Below are positions 5,761-13,724 of a DNA stretch of 26,227 nt, piece after piece. This DNA is from H2-BAC3 sp045863035. GTDB taxonomy: Bacteria > Bacteroidota > Ignavibacteria > Ignavibacteriales > Ignavibacteriaceae. The stretch covers positions 1 through 26,227 of the forward strand of contig BTUV01000037.1 of the NCBI GenBank assembly GCA_045863035.1, given 5' to 3'. Positions within the stretch are counted from its first letter, which is position 1, and each line of letters begins with the position of its first letter. The translations under genes were made by a program, and so were the position numbers. A model generated the notes under the pieces. The model ran no database searches. It was not told the origin of the DNA and saw only the letters and a list, made by a program, of their open reading frames with translations.

Positions 5761-8436
5761 TTAGTCGATGATGTCGCGGACTTCTTTTGAGAGGTGGTGG
5801 AATCCGGTTCTCAGTCGCTCGCCCAGAACTGTCAGTTTTCCGGAGGAGTTATTTTCCTTTGCCTGTTCTTCTATTTCTTTGGCCAGTTCGCCCAACTGCA
5901 TGGCTCCTATTGAAAATGCTGAACCCTTTATCGTGTGGCTTTCCGATATGATTACCGCCTTATTATGATCTTCAATGGCCTGATGAAGCATATCAACCCT
6001 TCTGCCGCAGTCCTGAATGAAGGTCTGCATCAAATCTTTCTGAAATTCCGGGTTATCTAGACTGATCGCGCCAAAGTGAGTGCGGTCAAAGATCATTGTC
6101 CCTGATTTCACCTCTGCTTCAGCGGGCACCGGCTCAGGTGCTGCATTCAGAAGGTGAGAATAATCAATCCGAAGATGTCTGTCAATCGCCCCTATCAGTT
6201 CATCATTGCGGATTGGTTTTGTGATATAGTCATCCATTCCCGCCGAGATGCATTTTTCCCGGTCACCGGAGAGAGCATGCGCGGTAAGGGCTATTACCGG
6301 AATGCGGCTGTATGCGTTTTCCAGATTGCGAATCATACCTGTTGCAGTCAGACCATCCATAACCGGCATCTGCACATCCATAAGAATCAGATGATATTTC
6401 CCCGGCTCGCTAAGTGCATTAATTGTCTCAATACCGTTAGAAACCGCTTCAACCGTAAAACCGGAGTCAGCCAGTACCCTCATCACCACCTTTTTATTAA
6501 CCGGGTTATCCTCCGCCAGCAGGATAGTATATTTGCTTCGCTGGGCTTTCAGTTCCTCTGAGCGGATTTCGATAGAGGTGAGCGCTCTTTGCTGCGCAGG
6601 TTTTTCCTCCATTCCGGGGAGGATGTGGGTTATCACTTTTTCAGCCGGCTGATTTCGTCTTCCTATCATTGCCCAGAAACTAAAAGTACTCCCCTTTCCC
6701 TTTTCACTCTCTGCCCGGATTCCTCCGTTCATCAGATTCAGAATCTGACGACAGATAGCAAGTCCAAGTCCGGTTCCGCCAAACTTCCGGGCGTACGAGC
6801 CGTCAAGCTGCGAAAAGGGCTGAAAAAGATGGGGGATTTTCTCTTCATCAATCCCAATGCCGGTATCACTCACCGAACTGGTCAGCCGAACATTATCCTC
6901 ATCAATTTTTTCAATATTTACTGAGATTTTAATCCCGCCCGACTGGGTAAACTTCACCGCATTTGAAAGAAGATTTATATATACCTGTCTGAGCCGTACC
7001 GCGTCACCGATGAGCTGCCCTGTTGTGTTCTGTTTTATCTGTGTCGCTATTTTTAACCCTTTTTCATTAGCACGGGGCGAAACAATAGAAACCGCCTCTG
7101 CTAACACTTTCTGAATGCGGAAGGGCTTATGCTCAAGATACATCTTACCCGCTTCAATCTTTGAAAAGTCGAGGATGTCATTAATCAAATCAAGCAGCGT
7201 TTCAGCAGAGTTCTTGGCGCTTGCCACAAACTCCTTCAATTCCTGATCGTTACGGTACGATTTATTTTCCACCAGTCCAAGAAAACCCAGAATACCGTTT
7301 ATGGGAGTTCGTATCTCATGGCTCATATTAGCAAGGAACTGACTTTTAATTTCTGCTGATTTGAGCGCCTCGCGCGCCAGTTCATCAGCCCGGTTTTTTT
7401 CAAGCAGCAGGTTTGTTTCTGCTTCCTTACGCTGCTTTTCAAGAAATTCCTGGGCTGAAATATCTCTCAGACTCCCCTCAAAGTAATAGCGTTCTTCAAC
7501 ATCATCTCTTACAACACGGTCATTCAAAAGGACGGTTATAATCTCACCATCCCGCCTTTTCAATTTCTGACGATAATCATTCACCTCTCCTTTGTTCATC
7601 ACCTGATCAAGAAGGGCGGCACGTTCAAACGGATCAGCGTAGATTTCTGCCACGCTTTCCAGCCCCATTAATTCCTCTTCTGAATCAAAGCCGAGTATTC
7701 TCACCAGAGCCGGGTTGACTGTCAGAAATTTGCCTTCGGGCGATGTCTGGAAGATACCATCAGCTGACTGCTCAATAATCGAACGGAATTTCTTTTCTGA
7801 CAGAATTACTCTTACAGATTTTTCCGCCAATTCACCCCTCAGCCGGAAGTTAACCGCGCTCCCGATCACGGAAATAAATGCCATAAACCCGACAAACAGA
7901 ACAGACTCAAACGTATTCGGCAGAAAATAAATACTACGGTCATTCAGCAGAATTGCACCGGCAAACACCAGATAGTAATAAAGCGCGGTAATAATCTGAT
8001 TCCTTACATCCCAGCTCAGGAAGAGGGCGGAAGTGAATATCATCAATCCTACAATCTGGCTATTCAGGACGAGAGTAGAAGGAAGCAGAAGAATCATATA
8101 TCCGCTGGAAAGGACGATGGTCAGCAGAAGAATATGAACCAGCAGTACCGGGCGGAAGGAAGCAAATCTGGAATACAGCAGGGTTAGCACGATAAACGAT
8201 ACAAGCGTGGCACTCAGCCGGACAATATAAACCTCGATTGAGTGCTCTGCAAAGTACCTGACCTCAAAGACCATCGCAAAGAGTCCGGAAAGCAGGATCA
8301 GCAGAGACATTACCCTGAGGGGGAGGATAAGATTCTCTTCTGCCTGCTGTTTCAGGTAAAGCTGTTTTTTCTTTTCAATCGGTTCTTCCTGATCATAAAG
8401 GAACTGGATTACCGTCGCATTCGTTTTATTTTTCAT
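5761..8436 (-). CDS. Hybrid sensor histidine kinase (6TM-PAS-HisKA-HATPase-REC-HPt)
   Basis: An 891-aa membrane-anchored hybrid kinase. About six transmembrane helices span residues 38-196 with short loops, so it may sense the membrane state or a small ligand. A PAS domain covers about 212-330. The HisKA box FLANMSHEIRTPINGILGF carries phospho-acceptor His373. The ATPase domain shows the N box (Asn492 in SNAVKFT), DTGIG (524-528) and GGTGLGLA (553-560). A receiver domain (about 635-750) has AEDNP, phospho-acceptor Asp687 in LILMDVQMPVMDG and Lys740 in YITKP. A C-terminal HPt domain has His834 in SHTIKGSA. This His-Asp-His order matches BarA/ArcB-like relays, which pass phosphate to a separate response regulator; none is encoded nearby. 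All catalytic residues are present. It is divergent from the PAP2 gene. Confidence 0.93.
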   Translation of the reverse strand: MKNKTNATVIQFLYDQEEPIEKKKQLYLKQQAEENLILPLRVMSLLILLSGLFAMVFEVRYFAEHSIEVYIVRLSATLVSFIVLTLLYSRFASFRPVLLVHILLLTIVLSSGYMILLLPSTLVLNSQIVGLMIFTSALFLSWDVRNQIITALYYYLVFAGAILLNDRSIYFLPNTFESVLFVGFMAFISVIGSAVNFRLRGELAEKSVRVILSEKKFRSIIEQSADGIFQTSPEGKFLTVNPALVRILGFDSEEELMGLESVAEIYADPFERAALLDQVMNKGEVNDYRQKLKRRDGEIITVLLNDRVVRDDVEERYYFEGSLRDISAQEFLEKQRKEAETNLLLEKNRADELAREALKSAEIKSQFLANMSHEIRTPINGILGFLGLVENKSYRNDQELKEFVASAKNSAETLLDLINDILDFSKIEAGKMYLEHKPFRIQKVLAEAVSIVSPRANEKGLKIATQIKQNTTGQLIGDAVRLRQVYINLLSNAVKFTQSGGIKISVNIEKIDEDNVRLTSSVSDTGIGIDEEKIPHLFQPFSQLDGSYARKFGGTGLGLAICRQILNLMNGGIRAESEKGKGSTFSFWAMIGRRNQPAEKVITHILPGMEEKPAQQRALTSIEIRSEELKAQRSKYTILLAEDNPVNKKVVMRVLADSGFTVEAVSNGIETINALSEPGKYHLILMDVQMPVMDGLTATGMIRNLENAYSRIPVIALTAHALSGDREKCISAGMDDYITKPIRNDELIGAIDRHLRIDYSHLLNAAPEPVPAEAEVKSGTMIFDRTHFGAISLDNPEFQKDLMQTFIQDCGRRVDMLHQAIEDHNKAVIISESHTIKGSAFSIGAMQLGELAKEIEEQAKENNSSGKLTVLGERLRTGFHHLSKEVRDIID

Positions 8437-8568
8437 TCATCAAGTATAAACAAATTCTTTCTATATTTCCCGGCAAATATAATAATTTTAGACCGCAGGG
8501 TCAGGCACAAGCACATATTTTCTGCGGCAAAATTTTCTCTGTTCAATCACTCTGATTACCATGAAAGC
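8437..8568. promoter_or_regulatory. Divergent intergenic region between the histidine kinase and PAP2 genes
   Basis: This 132-bp AT-rich gap separates the two divergent starts and must hold both promoters. No clear -33/-7 pair or strong Shine-Dalgarno stands out on either strand. The phosphatase reading frame stays open through it, but the translation there has no family resemblance. Confidence 0.35.
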
Positions 8569-9117
8569 ATGATAGATTTTCTTTATTCGACAGACCTGGC
8601 GGTGTTTTACTTTTTTAACCATACCATATCCAACGCTGCCTTTACAAAGTTTTTCTCCCTGATTACCAACGTAAACAACTGGTATATCACCTACGCGGTG
8701 CTGCTGGGTATTCTATTCTTTAATGACGGGAAAAAGGGAAAGCTGGCTGTGCTTTTTGTGATTCTGCTGGTGGTGGTCTCTGATCAGCTTGGGTACCGGA
8801 TTCTGAAGGAATATTTTCAGCGGCCGAGACCCTGCATCGCGCTGAGTGATGTCATAACCCCGCTGGGCTGCAACGGTACCTGGTCATTCCCGTCCAACCA
8901 TGCGCTGAACAATTTTGCCGTGGCGATGTTTTTTGTCCGGCTCTATCCGAACCTGAAGTATCTGCTCTTCATTACCGCGGGCCTGATAGCTTTGTCCAGA
9001 GTTTATCTCGGACTGCACTATCCGTCTGACATCATCGGCGGCGCACTGATCGGTCTCGGACTGGGATACGTGTTCGCGTTGCTGCATAAGACGGTACAGA
9101 AATACACAGGAAGATAA
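8569..9117 (+). CDS. PAP2-family membrane phosphatase (undecaprenyl-diphosphatase-like)
   Basis: A 182-aa integral membrane phosphatase. The three PAP2 motifs are complete: KEYFQRPRP (Lys80 to Pro88, KxxxxxxRP), FPSNH (107-111) and SRVYLGLHYPSD (143-154) with His150 and Asp154. Hydrophobic segments at about 38-52, 58-73, 114-124, 130-141 and 155-171 fit the usual helical core with the active site facing outward. Related enzymes dephosphorylate undecaprenyl pyrophosphate or phosphatidic/lipid phosphates; the small size suits a bacitracin-resistance-type undecaprenyl-PP phosphatase, but substrate is not proven. The start is set at ATG 8569 because MIDFLYSTDLAVFYF fits the family N-terminus; the frame is open upstream but without similarity. 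Only a weak Shine-Dalgarno is seen. Confidence 0.9.
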   Translation: MIDFLYSTDLAVFYFFNHTISNAAFTKFFSLITNVNNWYITYAVLLGILFFNDGKKGKLAVLFVILLVVVSDQLGYRILKEYFQRPRPCIALSDVITPLGCNGTWSFPSNHALNNFAVAMFFVRLYPNLKYLLFITAGLIALSRVYLGLHYPSDIIGGALIGLGLGYVFALLHKTVQKYTGR

Positions 9118-9285
9118 TTATGAAGTATGAATTATGAATTATGAATTTTTGACACGAATCAGATTTAATGAACAATGAAGAATTAAGAATTAAAACCTTG
9201 CCACGAATACATACCAATTTACAATGTACAATCTACAATGTACATTCTGCCACGAATGACGCGAATTTTCACGAATATATAAAAA
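9118..9285. repeat. Heptad repeats and CACGAAT-type repeats between PAP2 and its terminator
   Basis: Right after the stop codon: ATTATGA, AGTATGA, ATTATGA, ATTATGA in 7-base steps (9118-9146). At about 9210-9240: CAATTTA, CAATGTA, CAATCTA, CAATGTA. CACGAAT words occur at about 9153, 9202, 9251 and 9270. No gene is present; the region ends in the shared terminator. Confidence 0.6.
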
Positions 9286-9286
9286 C

Positions 9287-9315
9287 AAAAAAGCCCCGCG
9301 AGGCGGGGCTTTTTT
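9287..9315. terminator. Bidirectional intrinsic terminator between PAP2 and ccmF
   Basis: AAAAAAGCCCCGC (9287-9299), loop GAG, GCGGGGCTTTTTT (9303-9315). It ends the PAP2 transcript and, on the other strand, the long bamD-to-ccmF operon, whose last stop is 17 bp away. Confidence 0.9.
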
Positions 9316-9331
9316 TATATCATATTTTCAG

Positions 9332-11758
9332 TTATTCTTTGTCGCTGCTGCCTGAGGGGACGGTTTCATCAAGACGGCGGAACATCGAGAAGAAGAATCC
9401 CGCGGTCATTACGATTACTCCGAGCCAGACAAGATTTACGTAAGGTTTAATACTTGCGGTTACGCTAAGCACCTCACTTGTCGCGTGATTATGTCCGTCA
9501 TGGCTGCCGCCCGAGACGACAAAGTCAGCATTCTTTGTCGCAGGGTCAACTTTCTTTAACTGAATTTTAAGATCAGTTCCGGGTACTTCAAGCAGGTCAA
9601 AAGTCACACTGCCCCCGGCGCTTCTCATCAGAGCATCCATGGCAAATACTTTTCCATCATGCTCAACAGAAAGTTTTGCACCCATAGCAAAGTCCCCGCC
9701 GCTCGTCATTGCGGTCATGTCAGGTTTCACAAAATCAACATACTTGATTTTAAGTCCCTGCACTCGTGTTTCTTCATTCACCGTAAGGGTGATTTCGTTA
9801 CCTTCAGCGTGATCCGCGCCTCCCTCATCAAATCCGAGCGGTGATATATATAAATCTTTTGTCAGTCCCATCAGGATATCCGGCTCGCGCATCAGTCCCT
9901 GGTTAAAGTCACTGATATACATAACCGGTGATATGGTATATTTTTCATCGCCTTTGGTTACATTCACATTGAACGCAAATTTTTTGTTGTTTTCAATACC
10001 ATTATATCCGGTAAAGGTGAGCTTATGCCCGAAGACCTCAACCGACTCACCTTTGGGCAGATCAACATCCTTCTCGATGCTGTGACCGGCTGACCCAACC
10101 ACGCCAAGGATAAAGAACGCAATACCCATGTGTGCTATATACGCACCTGCCATTTTCGGTTTACCGGTAAAAATCTTATAAGCTATTTCACTGTTTACAA
10201 TGAGTGCAAATGCCGCACTGAGTGTCATCAGTATCATCATGATATTGGTAACACCGCCGAAGATGATAACCGCTGAGGTTATTGCAAGTGAAATTATCGC
10301 AGGCCAGCGCAGCTTCTTAAAAATTTCTGCCCCTTTGGTCGCTTTCCACTTCAGCAGCAGACTCATACCGTTCAGAAACATAATAATAATCGCCAGAGGG
10401 ATGTGCATATCATCGTAAAAGACAATATCCACTGACTGACCGAATATCGGAGCTGAAGTTCCGGTGAATACGATGATCGCTGATGCAGTCATCGCAACAG
10501 CGGCAGTAAAGAGTGAAAGTTCACGCGAGAGGAGCGACTCTTCACTGTTTGCCTCACTGCCTGCTTTGCTGAGCGTTGACCAGCGATAAGCAATCATCAC
10601 TGCACCCATGAGAGCAAACGAACCAATCAGCGTAATCAGAAAAAGATATACAACCATACCAGGGTCAACAAAGGAGTGAACCGATGCATCACCAAGCACG
10701 CCGCTGCGGGTGAGGAAGGTGCTGTAAAGAACAAGTATATATATACTCATCGAAAGAATCAGGTTCGTAACTGCATATCTGCCTATACGATTGGGGTCTT
10801 TCCCCTGATCTTTTCTCTGCACCACCATCGTGTGGATAGCCGCAACGCTGATCAGCCAGGGAACCAGACTGGAATTCTCAACCGGGTCCCATGCCCAGTA
10901 GCCGCCCCAGCCGAGTATGCCATACGCCCAGTAACCACCGAGCATAATGCCGAGTCCGAGCACACCTGCTCCGCCGAGAACCCAGGGGAATGACTGGCGT
11001 ACCCAGTCGCGGTAATCGTTTTTAATTAAAGCAGCCATTGCAAAAGCGAAAGGCACGGTTCCCATCGCAAAGCCGATAAAAAGAATCGGGGGATGAATCT
11101 GCATCCAGAAATTCTGCAGGAGCGGGTTTAGACCTTTTCCCTGAGTAATCACATCATTAACAGACATGCCAAGGTTGGAAAGCACCGGCAGTATCTCTGA
11201 GCTGATCTTCAGAAAGTTAGAGCCGTTCGAAGGATCACTGAAGAAAAATCCCTGTAGCGCCTGCATACTGAATATCGCCTGATTAACATTTTTCACATCA
11301 ACGAACACGGGGTCAGTCCAGAGATAGGCAAAGGGGCTTTTAAGCAAAGGCGAAACCATTACCAATAAAAATGATGTTGCAAGAGCATATACCATCATCA
11401 GACGGGGTTCAAGGTCTCCCATTTTTGAGGCATACGACTGCAGGAAAATTCCTATGATCGAGGTAAGAAGAAGCCAGAGCATAAAGCTTCCTTCCTGACC
11501 CGCCCAGAACGTTGCAATCAGATAGCCGAGAGGAAGATCACTGCTTGAGTAGCTGTAAACATATTTATACTGATACTGATGTGTCAGGATAAAATATAAG
11601 AGGATGGTTGATGCAATAATAACAAGCATTGCCATTGCATGATACGAAAGACGCGCAAGCGCAAGGGTGTTTTTTGCGCCACGATATGTATAGAAATACA
11701 TCACCATGGAAAAAACACTCATTGCCAGGGCAAGAGTTAAAACAATACTGCCAATCAT
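9332..11758 (-). CDS. ccmF: Cytochrome c maturation heme lyase subunit CcmF
   Basis: An 808-aa polytopic membrane protein of the heme-handling superfamily. In System I, CcmF takes heme from CcmE and attaches it to apocytochrome c on the outer face of the inner membrane. Visible features: the early FWAGQEGSFMLWLL block (84-97), His222 in QIHPP, and the Trp-rich WWD motif GWGGYWAWDPVENSSLVPW (283-301) with His309 just after it. E. coli CcmF is about 647 aa; the extra length is largely a C-proximal extracytoplasmic domain (about 560-770) before the last helix (VNLVWLGVIVMTAGFFF). A short His-rich stretch (GGSHDGHNHA) precedes that helix. It overlaps ccmE by 4 nt (ATGA) and is the last gene of the operon. 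Confidence 0.95.
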   Translation of the reverse strand: MIGSIVLTLALAMSVFSMVMYFYTYRGAKNTLALARLSYHAMAMLVIIASTILLYFILTHQYQYKYVYSYSSSDLPLGYLIATFWAGQEGSFMLWLLLTSIIGIFLQSYASKMGDLEPRLMMVYALATSFLLVMVSPLLKSPFAYLWTDPVFVDVKNVNQAIFSMQALQGFFFSDPSNGSNFLKISSEILPVLSNLGMSVNDVITQGKGLNPLLQNFWMQIHPPILFIGFAMGTVPFAFAMAALIKNDYRDWVRQSFPWVLGGAGVLGLGIMLGGYWAYGILGWGGYWAWDPVENSSLVPWLISVAAIHTMVVQRKDQGKDPNRIGRYAVTNLILSMSIYILVLYSTFLTRSGVLGDASVHSFVDPGMVVYLFLITLIGSFALMGAVMIAYRWSTLSKAGSEANSEESLLSRELSLFTAAVAMTASAIIVFTGTSAPIFGQSVDIVFYDDMHIPLAIIIMFLNGMSLLLKWKATKGAEIFKKLRWPAIISLAITSAVIIFGGVTNIMMILMTLSAAFALIVNSEIAYKIFTGKPKMAGAYIAHMGIAFFILGVVGSAGHSIEKDVDLPKGESVEVFGHKLTFTGYNGIENNKKFAFNVNVTKGDEKYTISPVMYISDFNQGLMREPDILMGLTKDLYISPLGFDEGGADHAEGNEITLTVNEETRVQGLKIKYVDFVKPDMTAMTSGGDFAMGAKLSVEHDGKVFAMDALMRSAGGSVTFDLLEVPGTDLKIQLKKVDPATKNADFVVSGGSHDGHNHATSEVLSVTASIKPYVNLVWLGVIVMTAGFFFSMFRRLDETVPSGSSDKE

Positions 11759-12168
11759 ATTTTTACATTCTCCGGATGCTCACCGCCTTTTTCTTCATAC
11801 TGCTCCTCATATTTTGACGGGCATTTTGTAAGAATATCTTTTGCATGAAAGTAACCGCCTTCATACTTACCGGTAACCACCACGCTGGTTGCCACCTCAA
11901 AGTTATTCGGGATGGTGCCGGCATACACTACCTTCATCTCCTGACCGGCTTCATCCTTCATAAAAAAGGTAAAGGTTTTATTCTGCTTGTCAATTTCATA
12001 ATTTTTTTCCTTCACCCAGCTTCCTGTTGCCTTAACCATTCTGCCTTTTTCCATTACGGTGGTGAAATCGCTTACGTACTGTATGTTGCTTTGTGTAAAG
12101 AGATAGATCATGAGACCGAGAAACACGGTCACGATGATGCCGCCAAACATAAATTTATTCTTTTTCAT
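11755..12168 (-). CDS. ccmE: Heme chaperone CcmE, Cys-type variant
   Basis: A 137-aa protein with one N-terminal anchor helix (about 7-24) and an OB-fold domain outside the membrane. CcmE binds heme covalently and carries it from CcmABCD to CcmF. Classical CcmE uses His in an HxxxY motif; here the same site reads KCPSKYE, giving Cys116 and Tyr120 (CxxxY). Such Cys-type CcmE proteins are known in some Deltaproteobacteria and archaea with a Ccm system lacking CcmH. Other family marks are visible: KATGSWVKE, FFMKDEAG, VVYAGTIPNNF and VVVTGKYEGGYFHAKDIL. The gene lies 18 nt after ccmD and overlaps ccmF by 4 nt. All residues needed for the Cys-type assignment are in one continuous frame, so this is not a sequencing artefact of the motif. 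Confidence 0.94.
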   Translation of the reverse strand: MKKNKFMFGGIIVTVFLGLMIYLFTQSNIQYVSDFTTVMEKGRMVKATGSWVKEKNYEIDKQNKTFTFFMKDEAGQEMKVVYAGTIPNNFEVATSVVVTGKYEGGYFHAKDILTKCPSKYEEQYEEKGGEHPENVKI

Positions 12169-12186
12169 AACTGTCTGTCCTGATGT

Positions 12187-12318
12187 TTATTTTTTCATTT
12201 CCTTTTCAATGCTCTGCAGACGTTTGTCCAGGGCGTAAAGGTAGCCGAAGACCCCTGCCCACACGATGAGCGCGATGATTAATACGATATATATTGCGTT
12301 TTGTGATAAAAAATCCAT
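12187..12318 (-). CDS. ccmD: Small membrane protein CcmD
   Basis: A 43-aa reading frame between ccmC and ccmE. It starts MDFLSQNAIYIV, has one hydrophobic helix (about 8-28) and a basic, charged tail (LDKRLQSIEKEMKK). This is the CcmD pattern: a small single-helix protein that, in System I, helps release heme-loaded CcmE from the CcmABC complex. The ATG at 12318 is preceded by GAGGA 5 nt upstream, and that site overlaps the end of ccmC. Position, size and topology support the name; sequence similarity in this family is always weak. Confidence 0.85.
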   Translation of the reverse strand: MDFLSQNAIYIVLIIALIVWAGVFGYLYALDKRLQSIEKEMKK

Positions 12319-12325
12319 TGGTTCC

Positions 12326-13033
12326 TCAATTGTAACTTTTTTGTACTTTTTCTTTTAATGTAAGAGACCGGTGCCCTACTGACCACATCCAGTAGTAAAG
12401 AACGGTAAAACCAAAAAGCGAGATGTAGAAGATCAGAAGCATGTTCTGATCCATCTTAAAATTGACCACCGGACCTGCGTGATTGTCATCTGCTGAACCC
12501 GGATGAAGTCCGCGCATTATTCTTGGCATAATGAACACAAAAAAAGGCACGGTTATAAACGAAATAATTGAATATACTGATGAGAGCTTCGCGCGCTTTT
12601 CATCATCTTCAATAGCCGAACGGAGCGCGAAGTAAGCGCCGTAAATAAGCATAAGCGCAAAAATGGAGGTCTGCCGGGGGTCCCAGCTCCAGAATGCTCC
12701 CCAGGCAAACTTAGCCCAGATAGCTCCTGTAACGGTTGCCAGGATGGTAAAGATCATGCCAAGCTGTGCGGCTGTGTATGCTTTATGGTCATCCTCAAGA
12801 CGCTTTTTCCGCAGATACATGATGCTGAAAACCGTGGACATGAAGAATGCAATTACAGAAACCCAGCTTGTGGGTACGTGAAAAAAGATGATTTTTGCGT
12901 TCTCTTCCAAGCCAGGAATGAGAGGAAACTCATACCAGTGAGCCGGTTTCTCAACTATGGGAAACGCCATACCTGCCACGATAACAAACGATATCAGCAG
13001 GAAAAGAGACACTTTTACTATGTTGCTTTTCAT
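12326..13033 (-). CDS. ccmC: Heme exporter / heme-handling protein CcmC
   Basis: A 235-aa membrane protein with about six helices. CcmC holds heme at an external WWD site for transfer to CcmE. The WWD motif WGAFWSWDPRQTS is at 111-123; flanking heme-ligand histidines are His52 (FFHVPTSW) and His177 (GLHPGS). Length and motif order are normal for the family. It lies 28 nt after ccmB and 7 nt before ccmD, consistent with one transcript. Confidence 0.95.
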   Translation of the reverse strand: MKSNIVKVSLFLLISFVIVAGMAFPIVEKPAHWYEFPLIPGLEENAKIIFFHVPTSWVSVIAFFMSTVFSIMYLRKKRLEDDHKAYTAAQLGMIFTILATVTGAIWAKFAWGAFWSWDPRQTSIFALMLIYGAYFALRSAIEDDEKRAKLSSVYSIISFITVPFFVFIMPRIMRGLHPGSADDNHAGPVVNFKMDQNMLLIFYISLFGFTVLYYWMWSVGHRSLTLKEKVQKSYN

Positions 13034-13061
13034 TTTCTTTATTTTTTTGTGATTAGCCCTT

Positions 13062-13724
13062 TTAATCTTTCCATATAATGTCGAACAAGAGATAGGAAGC
13101 TGCTATCATTACGACATTATAACTGCCAAGTACGGCAAGTTCTACTAAAGACTCATCAAAAGGTGTGCCATCCATTGACATCTTTGTGGTTTCGATGAGT
13201 GTAAGCATGAGCGGCAAGAGAATCGGGAACGCCAGTACCGGATAGAGAGTACCTTTTGAGCCCGCTTTTGAGATTATAGCCGCTATTACCGTTGATGCTG
13301 ATGCAATTCCGATGTTTCCGAGCAGATAGGCAGCCAGAAACAGATTCAGATTTTTCAGCACAAACGCCTCAAAAAGCAAACTGTAAAGAACCAGGATAAT
13401 GACATTCATAGAGAACATCAGCACCAGGTTAAACAAAAACTTACCGGAGAGAACCGTTTCCGGTGTTGCGCTCAACTGCAGCGCCATCACCGTCCCGCGC
13501 TCCTCTTCGGAAACAAACGTGCGTGAAAGACCCGACATCGAGGTAAAAAACACAATCACCCAGAGTAAACCTCCGGTCAGGTAATCGGAGATTTTTTCCT
13601 GCCCTATTGCATAAAGTATTACGCTGATTGTAACGATGATAAACATCAGCAAAGAATTAATCGCGTACCGGGTACGGATTTCCGATGAAAGATCCTTGCG
13701 GAATAACGCAATTGCCTGTTTCAT
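13062..13724 (-). CDS. ccmB: ABC transporter permease CcmB
   Basis: A 220-aa integral membrane protein with about six helices, the permease partner of CcmA. Family traits are visible: an N-terminal amphipathic segment (AIALFRKDLSSEIRTRY), the loop EEERGTVMALQLS (about 73-85) after the second helix, and the Gly/Pro-rich LYPVLAFPILLPLML near the C-terminus. In System I, CcmAB uses ATP to release holo-CcmE from CcmC. The start overlaps the ccmA stop (ATGA), which implies translational coupling. Confidence 0.93.
   Translation of the reverse strand: MKQAIALFRKDLSSEIRTRYAINSLLMFIIVTISVILYAIGQEKISDYLTGGLLWVIVFFTSMSGLSRTFVSEEERGTVMALQLSATPETVLSGKFLFNLVLMFSMNVIILVLYSLLFEAFVLKNLNLFLAAYLLGNIGIASASTVIAAIISKAGSKGTLYPVLAFPILLPLMLTLIETTKMSMDGTPFDESLVELAVLGSYNVVMIAASYLLFDIIWKD

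Noticed and set aside
6154..6561. 135-aa plus-strand frame inside the histidine kinase
   Set aside because: It is antisense to the conserved receiver domain and has no recognisable features of its own.
8242..8568. Upstream extension of the PAP2 reading frame
   Set aside because: It overlaps the histidine kinase gene on the other strand and shows no PAP2 similarity; the family N-terminus begins at 8569.
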